A DNA stretch of 64,000 bases from JACCZX01 sp963791315 (GTDB taxonomy: Bacteria; Pseudomonadota; Gammaproteobacteria; Burkholderiales; Burkholderiaceae_F): positions 1 to 64,000 of the forward strand of contig CAWBRQ010000009.1 in assembly GCA_963791315.1 (NCBI GenBank), read 5' to 3'. Numbering within the stretch: the stretch's first letter is position 1; the number at the start of each line of letters is the position of its first letter. Positions 1 to 8,461 of the stretch are shown here, one piece after another. The translations under genes were made by a program, and so were the position numbers. The notes beneath the pieces are model-generated. The model was not told the DNA's origin. It saw nothing but the letters and a program-made list of their open reading frames with translations, and ran no database searches.

Positions 1-64
1 TTTTAATCCATTGATGTGACTAAACTTCAAGCATTTGCCCAAACCGGAGCGACAGGTTTGGGAA

Positions 65-1105
65 TTAGATGTTCACTTTGCGTCCTTCGAGCCGCGCCAC
101 GGCGGCGCTCGCAAGCCGCGCTTGATCGGCGTCGCGAGTGTAGCGCTCGGCCTCGGAAAGCGTCTTATGGCCCAGCACTGCCATTAGTTCGCGCGACGAG
201 CATCCGGCCTCCGCGAGCCGTCGCCCTGCGGCCTTCCGAAGCCCGTGCGGCTGGCAATCGAGCGGCAAGCCCCGCCGCCTTGATGGCATCGCGCATGAAG
301 CCGCTGAACCCGTCCACAGTGAACGGGCGACCGTACTCGGTCGTGAGGATGGCGACATGCGTGCGCTTCGTTTCCGCTAAGATCGCGCGCAGATCGGATG
401 CAATGGTATGGTGAGCTTCGCCCCGGTCTTTTGCTGAACGACACGGATCGTGTCGCCTGTCACGTCGGCCCAGGTCATGCGATAAACGTCGCTCCGCCGC
501 TGCCCCGTGTTGAGCATCAAGGCGAACGCAAGCCGCTGCTTCGTGCCGATCCGCCAATGCGCCTCGAACTGCATCAACTCGGCATCCGTCCATGATCGCA
601 CCTCGCCCTGCTTGGGCCGCTTGATGCCGAGCGATGGATCGTGCTGGAGCCAGCCGAGCATGATGGCGTGCTTGATCAGGATGCGGAGCATCTTGAGCAT
701 GGAGAGCGCCGCGCCGGGACGGTCGGCATACGGGTCAAGGAACGCTTTGACGATGCGCTCCCGCGTCATTTCGGCGACAAGCCGGTGCCCGTGCTTCGTG
801 CGGATCGTTTCCAGCCGAGACGCGTAGCCCGCTTTCGTTGTTTGCCGAAGGTCGCGGTACTCGCGGCTTTGCATGTAGCTGCGCACCAAAGCCTCGATGG
901 TGCCCTGAGCGGCAACCGCAGGACGCGCGAGCGTCGGATTAGACAGGCGACCAGCGAGCGCGTCCTCATAGGCGCGGTTGAACTCCGGCGAGCCGACGAC
1001 ACCCGGTAAGCGGATGCGCGGCAACCGTCGATCCTTCCGAAAGTAGAGGCGCGGCTTGCCATGACGGTCGCGAAAGAACTCCACGAACGGCGGTCGTTTA
1101 CGCAT
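65..1105 (-). CDS. Tyrosine-type site-specific integrase, frame broken twice
   Basis: A phage/island-type tyrosine recombinase that would catalyse DNA strand exchange at att sites. The N-terminal part (1105 down to about 390) carries an SAM-like core-binding region and the first catalytic arginine in NTGQRRSDV. The frame then shifts twice (near 380-400 and near 270-290), and the C-terminal part gives the HxxR box (HGLRKAAGRR), the LGHKT motif and the nucleophilic tyrosine in EAERYT. All three frames joined give about 345 residues, a normal length for the family. The ATG at 1105 follows a GGGAGGA Shine-Dalgarno. The start overlaps the end of the AlpA-like gene, as in integrase/excisionase pairs. 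Function is secure; whether the frameshifts are real is not. Confidence 0.8.
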
Positions 1106-1527
1106 TGTCGATGTCCTCCCATGTGTGATCGGCTTTAGCGCGCAGCATCGGCATCGCGCTTCCGTTCGTGGCACTCGTGCATTGCAAGCGCTTGAACGCG
1201 GCGCGAACAGCTTCAAAGTCGTACAAGCACCGCCGACCGAACCGTACCGGCCCCGGCATGACTCCTCTGTCGCTCCATCTCAAGATAGGTGTTGGGAGAT
1301 ACGCCGATCAGCGCCGCCGCTTGTTCAAGCGAACCGGCAACTGGCGGCAGGTTCGACGGCAGGACCTCGGCAGCCCGCTTGCGCTCGGGCACGGGCGTCG
1401 TGGCCGCCGATCCCGCCTCCAATCCCGCCGTGTAGCCAAGAGCGAAATTTTCGCTGCCGGTATCAAGCCCATGAAGTTGGACGCCGTGTTGCAGCAAGCG
1501 AATTGCCTTCCCTTTTGACAGGCGCAT
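1098..1527 (-). CDS. AlpA/excisionase-like helix-turn-helix protein, one frameshift
   Basis: Two overlapping frames join into one protein of about 140 residues. The first part (1527 to about 1270) ends with a helix-turn-helix entry (LEQAAALIGVSPNTYLEME). The second (from about 1283) continues with VMPGPVRFGRRCLYDFEAVRAAF, the typical wing of AlpA/Xis-type DNA-binding proteins. It lies directly upstream of the integrase and overlaps its start by 8 bases, so it probably acts as the excisionase or regulator of the element. The N-terminal 70 residues match no family I recognise. Confidence 0.55.
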
Positions 1528-1613
1528 ATTAAAGCAGTTAAGTCCCGGAATGGAGCAGGCCGGAAATGCGCCTTATTAACAGGGCTGCTGCCCCGCCCAT
1601 GGCCGAGCGGCGG

Positions 1614-2058
1614 CTAGCGGCGCTCCCGGTGCTCGGAATGCTGGCTCTTCCGCAAAAGCACCCGGTGCAGAACACAATCCAACCTAGCCGAGCGCAGCGC
1701 GCCTTCGGCTAAACCCGGCGGGAGATATTGCACCACGCCCAACGGCGATCGCCTGTGCGGTTCGAATTCGGCGCGCAGCACACCGTTGAGTATTTCGAAG
1801 CGGACGAGCGACCTCTCCGCGCCGAGCGACGGCGGATCGGTGAATTTGACGTTAGAACCCGTCGGAAGATTTTTCAAAGTGCCCGGCTCTAGCCCGCCTT
1901 GAAGATCTTCCCGCAGCGTCCGCGGGCTGGCCTTCGCCGAATGGAATGGTGCCGTCGTTGACGTCGTGGGTTATGAGCCCGCATAACATCGTGGAAATCT
2001 GAAGTTTGACTCCGAGCGCGTCACTCGCTTTGTCGAGTTCGAATAACTTTAGAATCAT
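1614..2058 (-). pseudogene. Possible lambda-family phage portal protein remnant
   Basis: Two minus-strand frames overlap at 1852-1877 and read as one broken protein. The upstream part (LDKASDALGVKLQISTMLCGLITHD) and the downstream part (LPTGSNVKFTDPPSLG...LVRFEILNGVL) resemble the middle of lambda-type portal proteins, where PG-x-LPPG-x-x-VKF and a polar run into an FxRxxL helix are usual. No start, N-terminus or C-terminus of a full portal (about 500 residues) is present. The assignment rests on motif style only; it could be an unrelated hypothetical protein. Confidence 0.3.
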
Positions 2059-2542
2059 GGGGGCCAGCTAACTTAGAGCGGTCACGCGAGCTCCGCGAAC
2101 GAAAAGAATTCCTCCGGCAAAGCGCGGCGCCGATAGCTGCCGCGACTGACATATGGAGAAAGGCAATTCGTTTTGTCAGATCACACGCTGCAGTTGGGTT
2201 ATTGAACTACACAGTTTTTGTCGCTGACGTCGAAGAGCGACCTTTCAGCCCGTGCGCGCCAATGCACCGCGCCGGCGCCGGTCCGCTTCGTTCACAATCC
2301 GAAAAAACAATTGTTTTCCGGGCCCGCCTAGTCGCGCCGGCGAAGATCTCCGTCGGATGTTTCTTTTTGTCTGGCGCGTCGGCGTCTCCGCAAACATCGG
2401 ATCGAGCCGGTCGAGAGGCAGATAGGTGATTCTCGACCATGGCCGGCGCGGGCACAGCGTGATCAAGGCGTTGACGGCGACTCGGCAGAGCGAGAGCTCA
2501 AGTCCCGCGCTCGCTCCTTACTATCACGATGCGCTCGCGGCC
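2059..2542. other. Non-coding or decayed stretch
   Basis: Both strands hold only short overlapping frames without recognisable domains, good start sites or consistent coding character. The stretch lies between the possible portal remnant and the three-gene hypothetical operon, so it may be decayed element DNA. I see no repeat, terminator or RNA gene in it. Confidence 0.4.
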
Positions 2543-3049
2543 CTAATCCTCGCCGATAAATCCTTTCACTCTCTCATCCGGCTCGGCCCGCACAGGCTCT
2601 GCACCGCCCTGCGCACCTGCAACGGTCTTCACGGCCGCCCCGCCTGCCGGTGCAGCCTGCGGCGCGCCTTTGTCTGTCGCCTGCGCACTTTGTTCGCCCC
2701 CTTGCTTTTTCATGTCTTTTACTGCCGCGTTATAACCTTCGCAAAAACCGTATTCGCGAGCATCGACAAGGCGTCTCTGACCATCTCGGCCGACGACGGT
2801 GTATTTCAGCCGCTCCTGGCTGCGGTGATTTTCATCGAACACCAGCCGCGCCGCGTGTACGTTGCCCTCAGACGCCAATTCCAGCATCTTGTGCATGATG
2901 AAATCGTAAAGACTTGGCAACATGGGCTCAGCGTAAGCCTTCGCTTTCTCCATCATTTCCTTTTCTCTCAGCGTTTTCGTGTAACGCCGAATTCTGCCTA
3001 GTCGCCGGGTCATCTCGTTACTCCACTGACTGAGTGCGCTTCGAAACAT
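2543..3049 (-). CDS. Hypothetical protein, last gene of a three-gene operon
   Basis: 168 residues. The first about 110 are charged and mostly helical (MMEKAKAYAEPMLPSLYDFIMHKMLELAS), with an aromatic-rich segment DAREYGFCEGYNAA. The last 50 are low-complexity Ala/Gly/Gln/Pro. No signal peptide or membrane segment is seen. The start overlaps the end of the preceding gene (3018-3473) by 32 bases, so the two are probably co-transcribed. I do not recognise the family. Confidence 0.55.
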   Translation of the reverse strand: MFRSALSQWSNEMTRRLGRIRRYTKTLREKEMMEKAKAYAEPMLPSLYDFIMHKMLELASEGNVHAARLVFDENHRSQERLKYTVVGRDGQRRLVDAREYGFCEGYNAAVKDMKKQGGEQSAQATDKGAPQAAPAGGAAVKTVAGAQGGAEPVRAEPDERVKGFIGED

Positions 3050-3473
3050 CCCCCCTCTTTACTCCCGGGTCAGAATCGACATCGAAAGCAAGAATTGCCG
3101 CCCGTCGACGCGATCGCGCCTGCCGCTCGTAGCGATCAAGGCGTGGGTCTGGCAGGAGCGGACCGATGCGGTGTTCCAACTCCGCTGTATGTGCGATGTG
3201 AAGGCGCTGCGCGCGACGTATCCGGGCGAGGTCGATCACGACCTCTGCGACGGGTCGCGCGAGAGCGAGACGTTGCTCGTCTGCATGAGGGCCGGCGATG
3301 CGGGCGGTCAGCGCCGCAACCACCGGCTCATATTGCGGGTCTCGTCCAATCGGGACCGCAAGCCCATGACGCAAGGCATTCTTCGAGGAACGTGCTTTTC
3401 CCAAGGCAGTTCTTGGCCCGGCACTGCGCCTGCGCGGTGCTTGCGTTGACTTTGCGGGTGACGGAGAAGTCAT
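3018..3473 (-). CDS. Hypothetical protein with NALRHGL motif
   Basis: 151 residues, very basic (many Arg), starting with a flexible SPSPAKST... tail. It carries the stretch GPRTALGKARSSKNALRHGL, which recurs in small uncharacterised proteins of Rhizobiales and in phage-adjacent genes. The middle is a helical Arg/Ala/Leu region. No catalytic motif is visible. Its ATG overlaps the stop of the upstream gene (3470-4150) by 4 bases, supporting an operon. Confidence 0.6.
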   Translation of the reverse strand: MTSPSPAKSTQAPRRRSAGPRTALGKARSSKNALRHGLAVPIGRDPQYEPVVAALTARIAGPHADEQRLALARPVAEVVIDLARIRRAQRLHIAHTAELEHRIGPLLPDPRLDRYERQARSRRRAAILAFDVDSDPGVKRGDVSKRTQSVE

Positions 3474-4150
3474 TCCGTCTCCTCTGGCTCATCAGCGTTC
3501 GCGACCGGATTTTCGGCGTGCTCCACTCCGTCGCGCTTCGCTGAGGGATTTTCGATTTGCAGCGGGGCTTCGCGCAATTGAAACGCCACCACCTCCCGGT
3601 GACGTGCGATCTCACGAAGTGTGAGGTTGCGACGAAGCTCGGCCTTGGCGATCGCATCATCAATGGTCGAGACTTCAACTATGATCGCCATCAAGGCTTT
3701 TGCGGCGACGGCTCGGTCGTCGAACCCCACTTGAGCAAGCGCTCGGCGGACCTCCTTGATCGCAGAGGGAACGCTTTTATCCCACCCATGGGCGAGGGAG
3801 GATGCGTCCCAGGACGTGTGCCCAGCGCGCTGCAGAACGCTGGCGAGCTCGTTACAAGCTGCCTCGCGAATGCATTTGGCTTTCGCCTGCCGCAGCCGCC
3901 AAACTTCCCAGGAAAGCTCGGTGTAGTCGGCTATCAAAATTTCATCGATCACGTCTTTCGGTGCGACGTAATCGCGGATGCGTTGGTCGAGCTGACGATA
4001 GGCCGCCTCGTCCTCGCCAGGCCATAGCGGCGGCGGACCAAAAAGATCGCGAAGATCGGCCAAATTCTTAAGCGAGCTAGACCGTTCAGACTTACGGCCG
4101 CGACTGCGCGAAGCGCGACTTGCTTTCCGGGGCATAGTTGTCATCTCCAC
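3470..4150 (-). CDS. Hypothetical protein, first gene of the operon
   Basis: 226 residues with a basic Ser/Arg N-terminus, then LFGPPPLWPGEDEAAYRQL and a long helical region (DVIDEILIADYTELSWEVWRLRQAK). Proteins opening this way are common unknowns in Bradyrhizobium-like genomes; no function is known to me. It overlaps the next gene by 4 bases (ATGA). It is intact, unlike the integrase and AlpA frames nearby. Confidence 0.6.
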   Translation of the reverse strand: MEMTTMPRKASRASRSRGRKSERSSSLKNLADLRDLFGPPPLWPGEDEAAYRQLDQRIRDYVAPKDVIDEILIADYTELSWEVWRLRQAKAKCIREAACNELASVLQRAGHTSWDASSLAHGWDKSVPSAIKEVRRALAQVGFDDRAVAAKALMAIIVEVSTIDDAIAKAELRRNLTLREIARHREVVAFQLREAPLQIENPSAKRDGVEHAENPVANADEPEETE

Positions 4151-4261
4151 AACTGGAGTTACGATCCACCCCCGGACGGATCGTGAGCCTATTTAAAATC
4201 GAACGCGCCGACTGGCAAGCAGCCCCCCTAATTTAGTGAAGATGTGTGTCCGTTTTGCCGC

Positions 4262-4301
4262 CATACGCGAGTTCGAATCCTGCAGCCCCAGCCCCCCAGT
4301 C
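4262..4301 (+). other. tRNA 3'-end-like sequence, possible attachment-site remnant
   Basis: The stretch contains GAGTTCGAATCCTGCAGCCCC followed by AGCCCCCCA, which looks like the T-arm and 3' acceptor strand of a tRNA or tmRNA. The T-stem pairs with one mismatch and one wobble around the TTCGAAT loop. No matching 5' half is visible upstream, so it is not a functional tRNA. Integrases of the type at 65-1105 often use such 3' ends as att cores, so it could mark an element boundary. I found no obvious second copy near base 1. Confidence 0.25.
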
Positions 4302-4454
4302 CGGCTAATTCAGGGATCTCCGGTCGCCGGAAAAAAGGCCCCGCAATTCCGCGACTTTGCGAACGGCCCTTGCAGGCGGAAACTGAAAATTCGGGATTTT
4401 CGGCCATTCGGCGCGCTAACGGCGCTTCAGTCCGCCGCGCGAGCTCATTGCGAG

Positions 4455-4754
4455 AGCTATGGCGAAAACTATCTCGCGGCGGAAATGGATCGCCTAGAGG
4501 CTTTGTTGCTGCAGCGCGCGGGCGCGCCCACCGAGTTGATAGAACAATGCTTGGCCAAGGCCCTCGACACGGCGCGCCAAAAAGCAACTCGACTTTTCGA
4601 ACTCCGTTCCGCCACCGCGTTGGCCCGCATAATTGCCGAACACAATGAACATAAGGCGGTCGACATCCCCGCGCCAATTTACAACTGGTTCACCGAGGGG
4701 TTGGACACTGCAGACCTAAAAGAGGCAAAGGCGCTCCTCGATCAGTTGACGTGA
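4455..4754 (+). pseudogene. C-terminal remnant of an adenylate cyclase with TPR/ATPase region
   Basis: The last about 95 residues of this frame (AAEMDRLEALLLQRAG... ALDTARQKATRLFELRSATALARI ...APIYNWFTEGLDTADLKEAKALLDQLT) match in style the extreme C-terminus of Rhizobiales class III adenylate/guanylate cyclases that carry an AAA ATPase and TPR repeats. The cyclase and ATPase domains are absent, so this is a 3' scrap of a gene normally above 1000 codons. The upstream part of the frame reads through the tRNA-like sequence and is not part of the protein. Confidence 0.5.
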
Positions 4755-4911
4755 TGTGGTTTTTTCTTCTCGTTCAGCCGCTCCCCGCCCTGAGCATCTG
4801 GAAGAGCGCAGGAAGCGCGTGGCGAAGTTGCTATCTCGGAGCAACAAGGCGCTGCGCTGACGGCATCCAGCTCAGCCAGGCGATCACCGGAGACGGGTCG
4901 CCATTTTTCGT

Positions 4912-5028
4912 CATGGGTGCTGGATGGACCTTGAGGGCATCGTCTCGAAGCGCCTCGGATCGCGGTATGTGAGTGGCCGGACGCGGGCATGGTTGAAAAC
5001 GAAGGATCCGGATTTTCAGCGACGTTGA
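4912..5028 (+). pseudogene. ATP-dependent DNA ligase fragment (internal motif region)
   Basis: The plus frame gives WMDLEGIVSKRLGSRYVSG then RTRAWLKTKDPDFQRR and a stop. This is the EGIVSKR...WLKxK segment (ligase motifs IV-V) of ATP-dependent DNA ligases, LigD type or stand-alone. Only about 35 residues remain, without the adenylation lysine. A second ligase fragment carrying that lysine lies downstream at 5590-5802, so the two pieces are in reversed order for one gene. Confidence 0.6.
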
Positions 5029-5098
5029 CGTCTGTGCCGGCACACTGCGGACTAAAGGCGACGCTGACATGTGCGCCAGCGCACTGCGGACTAAAGGC
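5021..5098 (+). repeat. Two tandem 39-bp direct repeats
   Basis: Copy 1 is 5021-5059 and copy 2 is 5060-5098. They differ at about six positions and share the final GCACTGCGGACTAAAGGC-like half almost exactly. They begin inside the ligase fragment's last codons. Their role is unknown; they may be insertion-sequence debris. Confidence 0.75.
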
Positions 5099-5152
5099 CA
5101 GGAGAGCACACTCCATCGATCGGATGCGACATCCGATTAGCAGGAGGGCATC

Positions 5153-5395
5153 ATGACCCGTAAGTTTTCTCTGCTCGCAGCCGCATTCGTCCTTGCGACC
5201 GTCCTTTTCGGCGTTCGGATGGTGACCTCTCCCCCAGTGTCGGAAGCCGCCCTGAACGCTGGCGTTGACGTGACCCAGATCGAATTCAATGCGCCGAAGA
5301 ACTTGCCGTCGTTCGCCGACAAGTATCAGCGGGGCACTGGGGTGCTCGACGTCTTCATGGGACCGATGACGATCGAAGAGGCATTTAGCCGTTAA
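5153..5395 (+). CDS. Small secreted protein of unknown function
   Basis: 80 residues, with the ATG 8 bases after an AGGAGGG Shine-Dalgarno. An N-terminal hydrophobic stretch (FSLLAAAFVLATVLFG) after MTRK looks like a signal peptide or anchor. The rest is short and soluble (VTQIEFNAPKNLPSFADKYQ, then a GVLDVFMGPMTIEEAF end). It resembles small exported unknowns of Bradyrhizobium. It is intact among broken fragments, with a hairpin just after its stop. Confidence 0.6.
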   Translation: MTRKFSLLAAAFVLATVLFGVRMVTSPPVSEAALNAGVDVTQIEFNAPKNLPSFADKYQRGTGVLDVFMGPMTIEEAFSR

Positions 5396-5396
5396 A

Positions 5397-5425
5397 GCCG
5401 GGTGGTTGGGTAGCCACCGACCGGC
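5397..5425 (+). terminator. Hairpin just after the small secreted gene
   Basis: GCCGGGTGG can pair with CCACC(GA)CCGGC across an 8-base loop, starting two bases after the stop codon at 5395. No T-run follows, so intrinsic termination is uncertain. Confidence 0.35.
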
Positions 5426-5589
5426 ATGGCTTTCATTTCCAGCCGTACCGGGCCGAGGTCACGCATCCTATGGAGACGCCGCTAGCATGGCCTGAGCGCG
5501 TCGATTTATTCTTGGTAAGCCCCGCGTTCCTTTGGCCGGTGAGGACTGTCATGCTCTGGCGCGTTTCCCGGCCGATCCGAACCCGCTCT

Positions 5590-5802
5590 AAGCCTGTCGG
5601 CTTCATCCCGCCTTGTCAGCCTGCGCTCGCCGATAAGCCGCCGTCCGGCCCCGGCTGGCTGCACGAAATCAAGTTCGACGGCTATCGTGTCATTGCCCGC
5701 AAGGATGGCGAGCAGGTGCGCCTGTGGGCCAGAACGACGAGCGACTATTCGAGCGCTTTCACGCGCATCCGCGATGCCGCCGCGGCGCTGGCGGTGCGGT
5801 GA
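5590..5802 (+). pseudogene. ATP-dependent DNA ligase N-terminal fragment
   Basis: The frame reads KPVGFIPPCQPALADKPPSG then WLHEIKFDGYRVIARKDG, the standard entry of the ligase adenylation domain; EIKFDGYR holds the KxDG adenylation lysine. A stop follows at 5802, but ligase-like coding (AAVILRVDNTSN) continues in the next frame to about 5860, so the gene decayed after truncation. With the piece at 4912-5028 it suggests rearranged or duplicated ligase debris. The upstream ORF extension to 5470 is not ligase-like. Confidence 0.65.
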
Positions 5803-6384
5803 ACGATAGCGCGGCGGTTATTCTGCGCGTCGATAACACTTCCAATACGCGACGCTGAGATTCGCCAAGGGCAGCAGAGGCGGGCGAGGTCCACAAGCTG
5901 AAGGGCACTCGGCGAGGAACGGCGCAGCCGAGGCGCCGCGGTCAGCGATTCGGCACCGGAAAAATGCAGGGGGGTTGCAGAACGGTTCGGTTCAACCGGC
6001 GTTGGCGGGCTTCAATAAGCGTGCATTGGCCGCGCGCTCGGTGGCAGCGCCTCCATGGTGGCTGCCGAAGCACCGGCCGCCGCAGGCATCAACGCTGCGG
6101 TGGCCGAGGCTTCGTTTTGGCCTCGGGCTGACGCGCGATCGGCACCGGGAACACCATGATGCGCAAGGCGTTGATACACGACTCCGCCGCGCCGCTCGCT
6201 GCGCATCGTCCGGCAGCAAGAGAGAAAGCGGCCGCTGCGGCAGCCGGCCCCGGCCGAGCTCACCGTGCCCCAAGGCCGAGCCAGCCGGGGTCTCGATCGA
6301 CGGGCTTCCAAACAGCCCCGCTGGCGCGATGGGAGGAACTTCCCGCATTCCGATCGCGTTTTCGGCCATGCGCAACCAGCTGCA
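5803..6384. other. Long intergenic stretch without a supportable gene
   Basis: Apart from a short decayed ligase tail up to about 5860, I find only overlapping frames on both strands without domain signal. It leads into the MFS transporter. No clear promoter or hairpin stands out. Confidence 0.4.
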
Positions 6385-7719
6385 ATGCACGACATGGCGG
6401 CCATTGATCTAGAGGCGCGGCCTCTCACCGCATCCGAGCATCAGGTCCAGCTTCGCCGCGCCGTGATCGCCTCCACGATCGGCACCGCGATCGAGTGGTA
6501 CGATTTCTTTCTTTACAGCACCGTCACCGGCCTTGTTTTCGCGAAGCTGTTTTTCCCGCATTCGGACCCTTGGGTCGGCACGCTCGAGGCCTTTGGCATT
6601 TACGCCGTCGGGTTTATCGCGCGGCCCGTCGGCGCTGCCATCTTCGGCCATTACGGCGATCGGATCGGGCGCAAGTCGACCCTTATCGCGACGCTCTTGC
6701 TGATGGGATTGGCGACCTTTGCGGTCGCGCTGGTCCCGACTTACGCAAGCATTGGCGTCTGGGGCGCGGTCATTCTCACCATCCTCCGCTTTATCCAGGG
6801 TGTCGGCGTGGGCGGCGAATGGGGCGGCTCCGTATTGATGTCGATGGAATGGGCGCGCACGGATCACTCGCGCGGGTTCATCGCCTCATGGCCGCAGTTC
6901 GGCGTTCCGTGCGGGCTGTTCCTATCCAATCTCGCCGTTCTTGCCTTCAGTCAGATGTCCGGCGAGCAGTTCTTAGCCTGGGGTTGGCGCATTCCGTTCG
7001 CGCTCAGTCTGCTTCTTGTGGGTGTCGGCCTGTACATCCGCCTGGGTATCCTGGAGACGCCGATCTTTGCCAGACTCCTGGCCGACCGAAAGGTCGACCG
7101 CACACCAATGCTGACGGTTATCAAGCGACATCCGAAAGAAATTCTCCTTTCCGCCTTCGCGCGGATGGCCGAGCAGGCGCCGTTCTATATTTTCACGGCC
7201 TTCATCTTTTCCTACGGGATCGAGACGCTGCATACGTCTCGAAACTTTCTTTTGACGGCCGTCTTGTCCGCTTCGGTCTTGTCGTTCTTCTCGATTCCGT
7301 TCTTCGGTCACGTCTCGGACCGGATTGGACGCAAGACGATGTACATGATCGGAGCGGTAGTGACCGGCCTGTTCGGCTTCGCCTATTTCGCAATGCTGAA
7401 TACCGGATCGGCCACCATAATATTCATAGCGGTGGTGATCTCGCTCGTTCCGCACGATATGTTATACGGCCCGCAAGCCGCGCTCATCGCGGAAAGCTTT
7501 ACGGGCCGCCTTCGGTATAGTGGCTCATCGCTCGGATATCAGCTTGCTTCGATCATCGCGGGCGGCCCCGCGCCGCTGATCGCGACATGGCTCTTCGGTA
7601 CCTATCATTCGTCAATCCCGATCGCTATCTACATCGCGCTTTGCGCGGTGATTACGTTGGGTGCGACGGCATTGATGACGGACTATACCGGCAAGGATAT
7701 TTCCGGCGAGTACGCCTAG
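6385..7719 (+). CDS. MFS transporter of the metabolite:H+ symporter (MHS) type
   Basis: About 444 residues from the ATG at 6385 (a second ATG at 6394 is equally possible; upstream codons to 6265 look non-coding). It opens with ASTIGTAIEWYDFFLYSTVTGLVF, the signature of MHS symporters (ProP/KgtP/citrate-like). The GHYGDRIGRKS loop between TM2 and TM3 and HVSDRIGRKT in the second half are the two MFS A-motifs; RFIQGVGVGGEWGGSV is the TM4/TM5 motif. Twelve hydrophobic segments are visible. It probably imports an organic acid or compatible solute with protons across the inner membrane; the substrate cannot be read. Intact. Confidence 0.85.
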   Translation: MHDMAAIDLEARPLTASEHQVQLRRAVIASTIGTAIEWYDFFLYSTVTGLVFAKLFFPHSDPWVGTLEAFGIYAVGFIARPVGAAIFGHYGDRIGRKSTLIATLLLMGLATFAVALVPTYASIGVWGAVILTILRFIQGVGVGGEWGGSVLMSMEWARTDHSRGFIASWPQFGVPCGLFLSNLAVLAFSQMSGEQFLAWGWRIPFALSLLLVGVGLYIRLGILETPIFARLLADRKVDRTPMLTVIKRHPKEILLSAFARMAEQAPFYIFTAFIFSYGIETLHTSRNFLLTAVLSASVLSFFSIPFFGHVSDRIGRKTMYMIGAVVTGLFGFAYFAMLNTGSATIIFIAVVISLVPHDMLYGPQAALIAESFTGRLRYSGSSLGYQLASIIAGGPAPLIATWLFGTYHSSIPIAIYIALCAVITLGATALMTDYTGKDISGEYA

Positions 7720-7939
7720 GTGAGAGTCGCGCGGAACTGGCCAACAAAAAGCCCAGCGTACCACCGTCGAATTGAGCCGCGGTCGTGAGCGCCGGCCACG
7801 CTTCTGTTGCACATGCGACCAAACCTAAACTAACATCATATCCGGACCACTTAGCGTAATCGCGCGGGATGCCTTCGTGGAAAGACGGCAGCTCACCAAC
7901 GGCTTCGGCAATCACCGAACCAAGCGCAAGAGGGAAGTC

Positions 7940-8229
7940 ATGACCAGCTATGCTGCACTGGACGTGTCGCAGGAGACCACCGCGATTTGTGTTGTCGACG
8001 AGAATGGCCGAATCGTTGCCGAGAAGATTGTAGCGACATGCCCTGACACGATTGCGACTTGGCTACTTAAACATACTAATAAGCTCGCTCGTGTCGGCTT
8101 GGAGACCGGTCCCTTAGCCGTCTGGCTCTGGAATGAACTGCGCGAACATGATCTGCCGGTCATATGCCTTGACGCGCGCCACGCGCATGCGGCGCTCAAG
8201 ATGCGCTCCAACAAGACCGACCGGAACGC
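7940..8229 (+). mobile_element. IS110-family transposase, N-terminal fragment
   Basis: From the ATG at 7940 the frame reads YAALDVSQETTAICVVDENG, then ARVGLETGPLAVWLWNEL and ARHAHAALKMRSNKTDRN. These are the DEDD RuvC-like N-terminal motifs of IS110 transposases (Asp of LDVS, Glu of ETG). It breaks off at the NKTDRN(D)A motif around 8226-8229, where the sequence changes abruptly to a glycosyltransferase. About 95 of some 340 residues remain and the C-terminal serine region is missing. The break may be an assembly join. Confidence 0.8.
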
Positions 8230-8461
8230 CAGCAGGACACGCCCTTTGTCACCACCTTGCATGGAAGACTGGATATGCCAGAGCTGCAACCTGTATTCGA
8301 GGCGTTTCCTGATGTAAACCTGATCAGTATTTCGAACGACCAACGCAAAGGGCTGCCAAAGGCACGCTATTTGGGAACTGTTTACCATGGTATACCAGCC
8401 GGGCTGCTCGTAGCTCAGCCGGGAGTGGAACCAAAATACCTCGCCTTTCTCGGTCGCATTA
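8230..8461 (+). pseudogene. Family 4 glycosyltransferase fragment, truncated at both ends
   Basis: In frame from about 8230 the sequence reads QQDTPFVTTLHGRLDMPELQ, then PDVNLISISNDQR, TVYHGIPAGLL and YLAFLGRI. This is the central linker of GT4 (glycosyltransferase group 1) enzymes, between the acceptor and donor domains. There is no start codon context and the frame leaves the family right after FLGRI. The piece is flanked by an IS110 fragment and a truncated oxidoreductase, so neither end is natural. Confidence 0.7.

Noticed and set aside
2207..2466. Phage terminase large-subunit remnant
   Set aside because: Short minus-strand frames have a faint resemblance (LPLDRLDPMFAETPT), but no Walker or nuclease motif supports it.
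5021..5098. CRISPR array
   Set aside because: Only two directly adjacent copies with no spacer between them; it is a simple tandem duplication.
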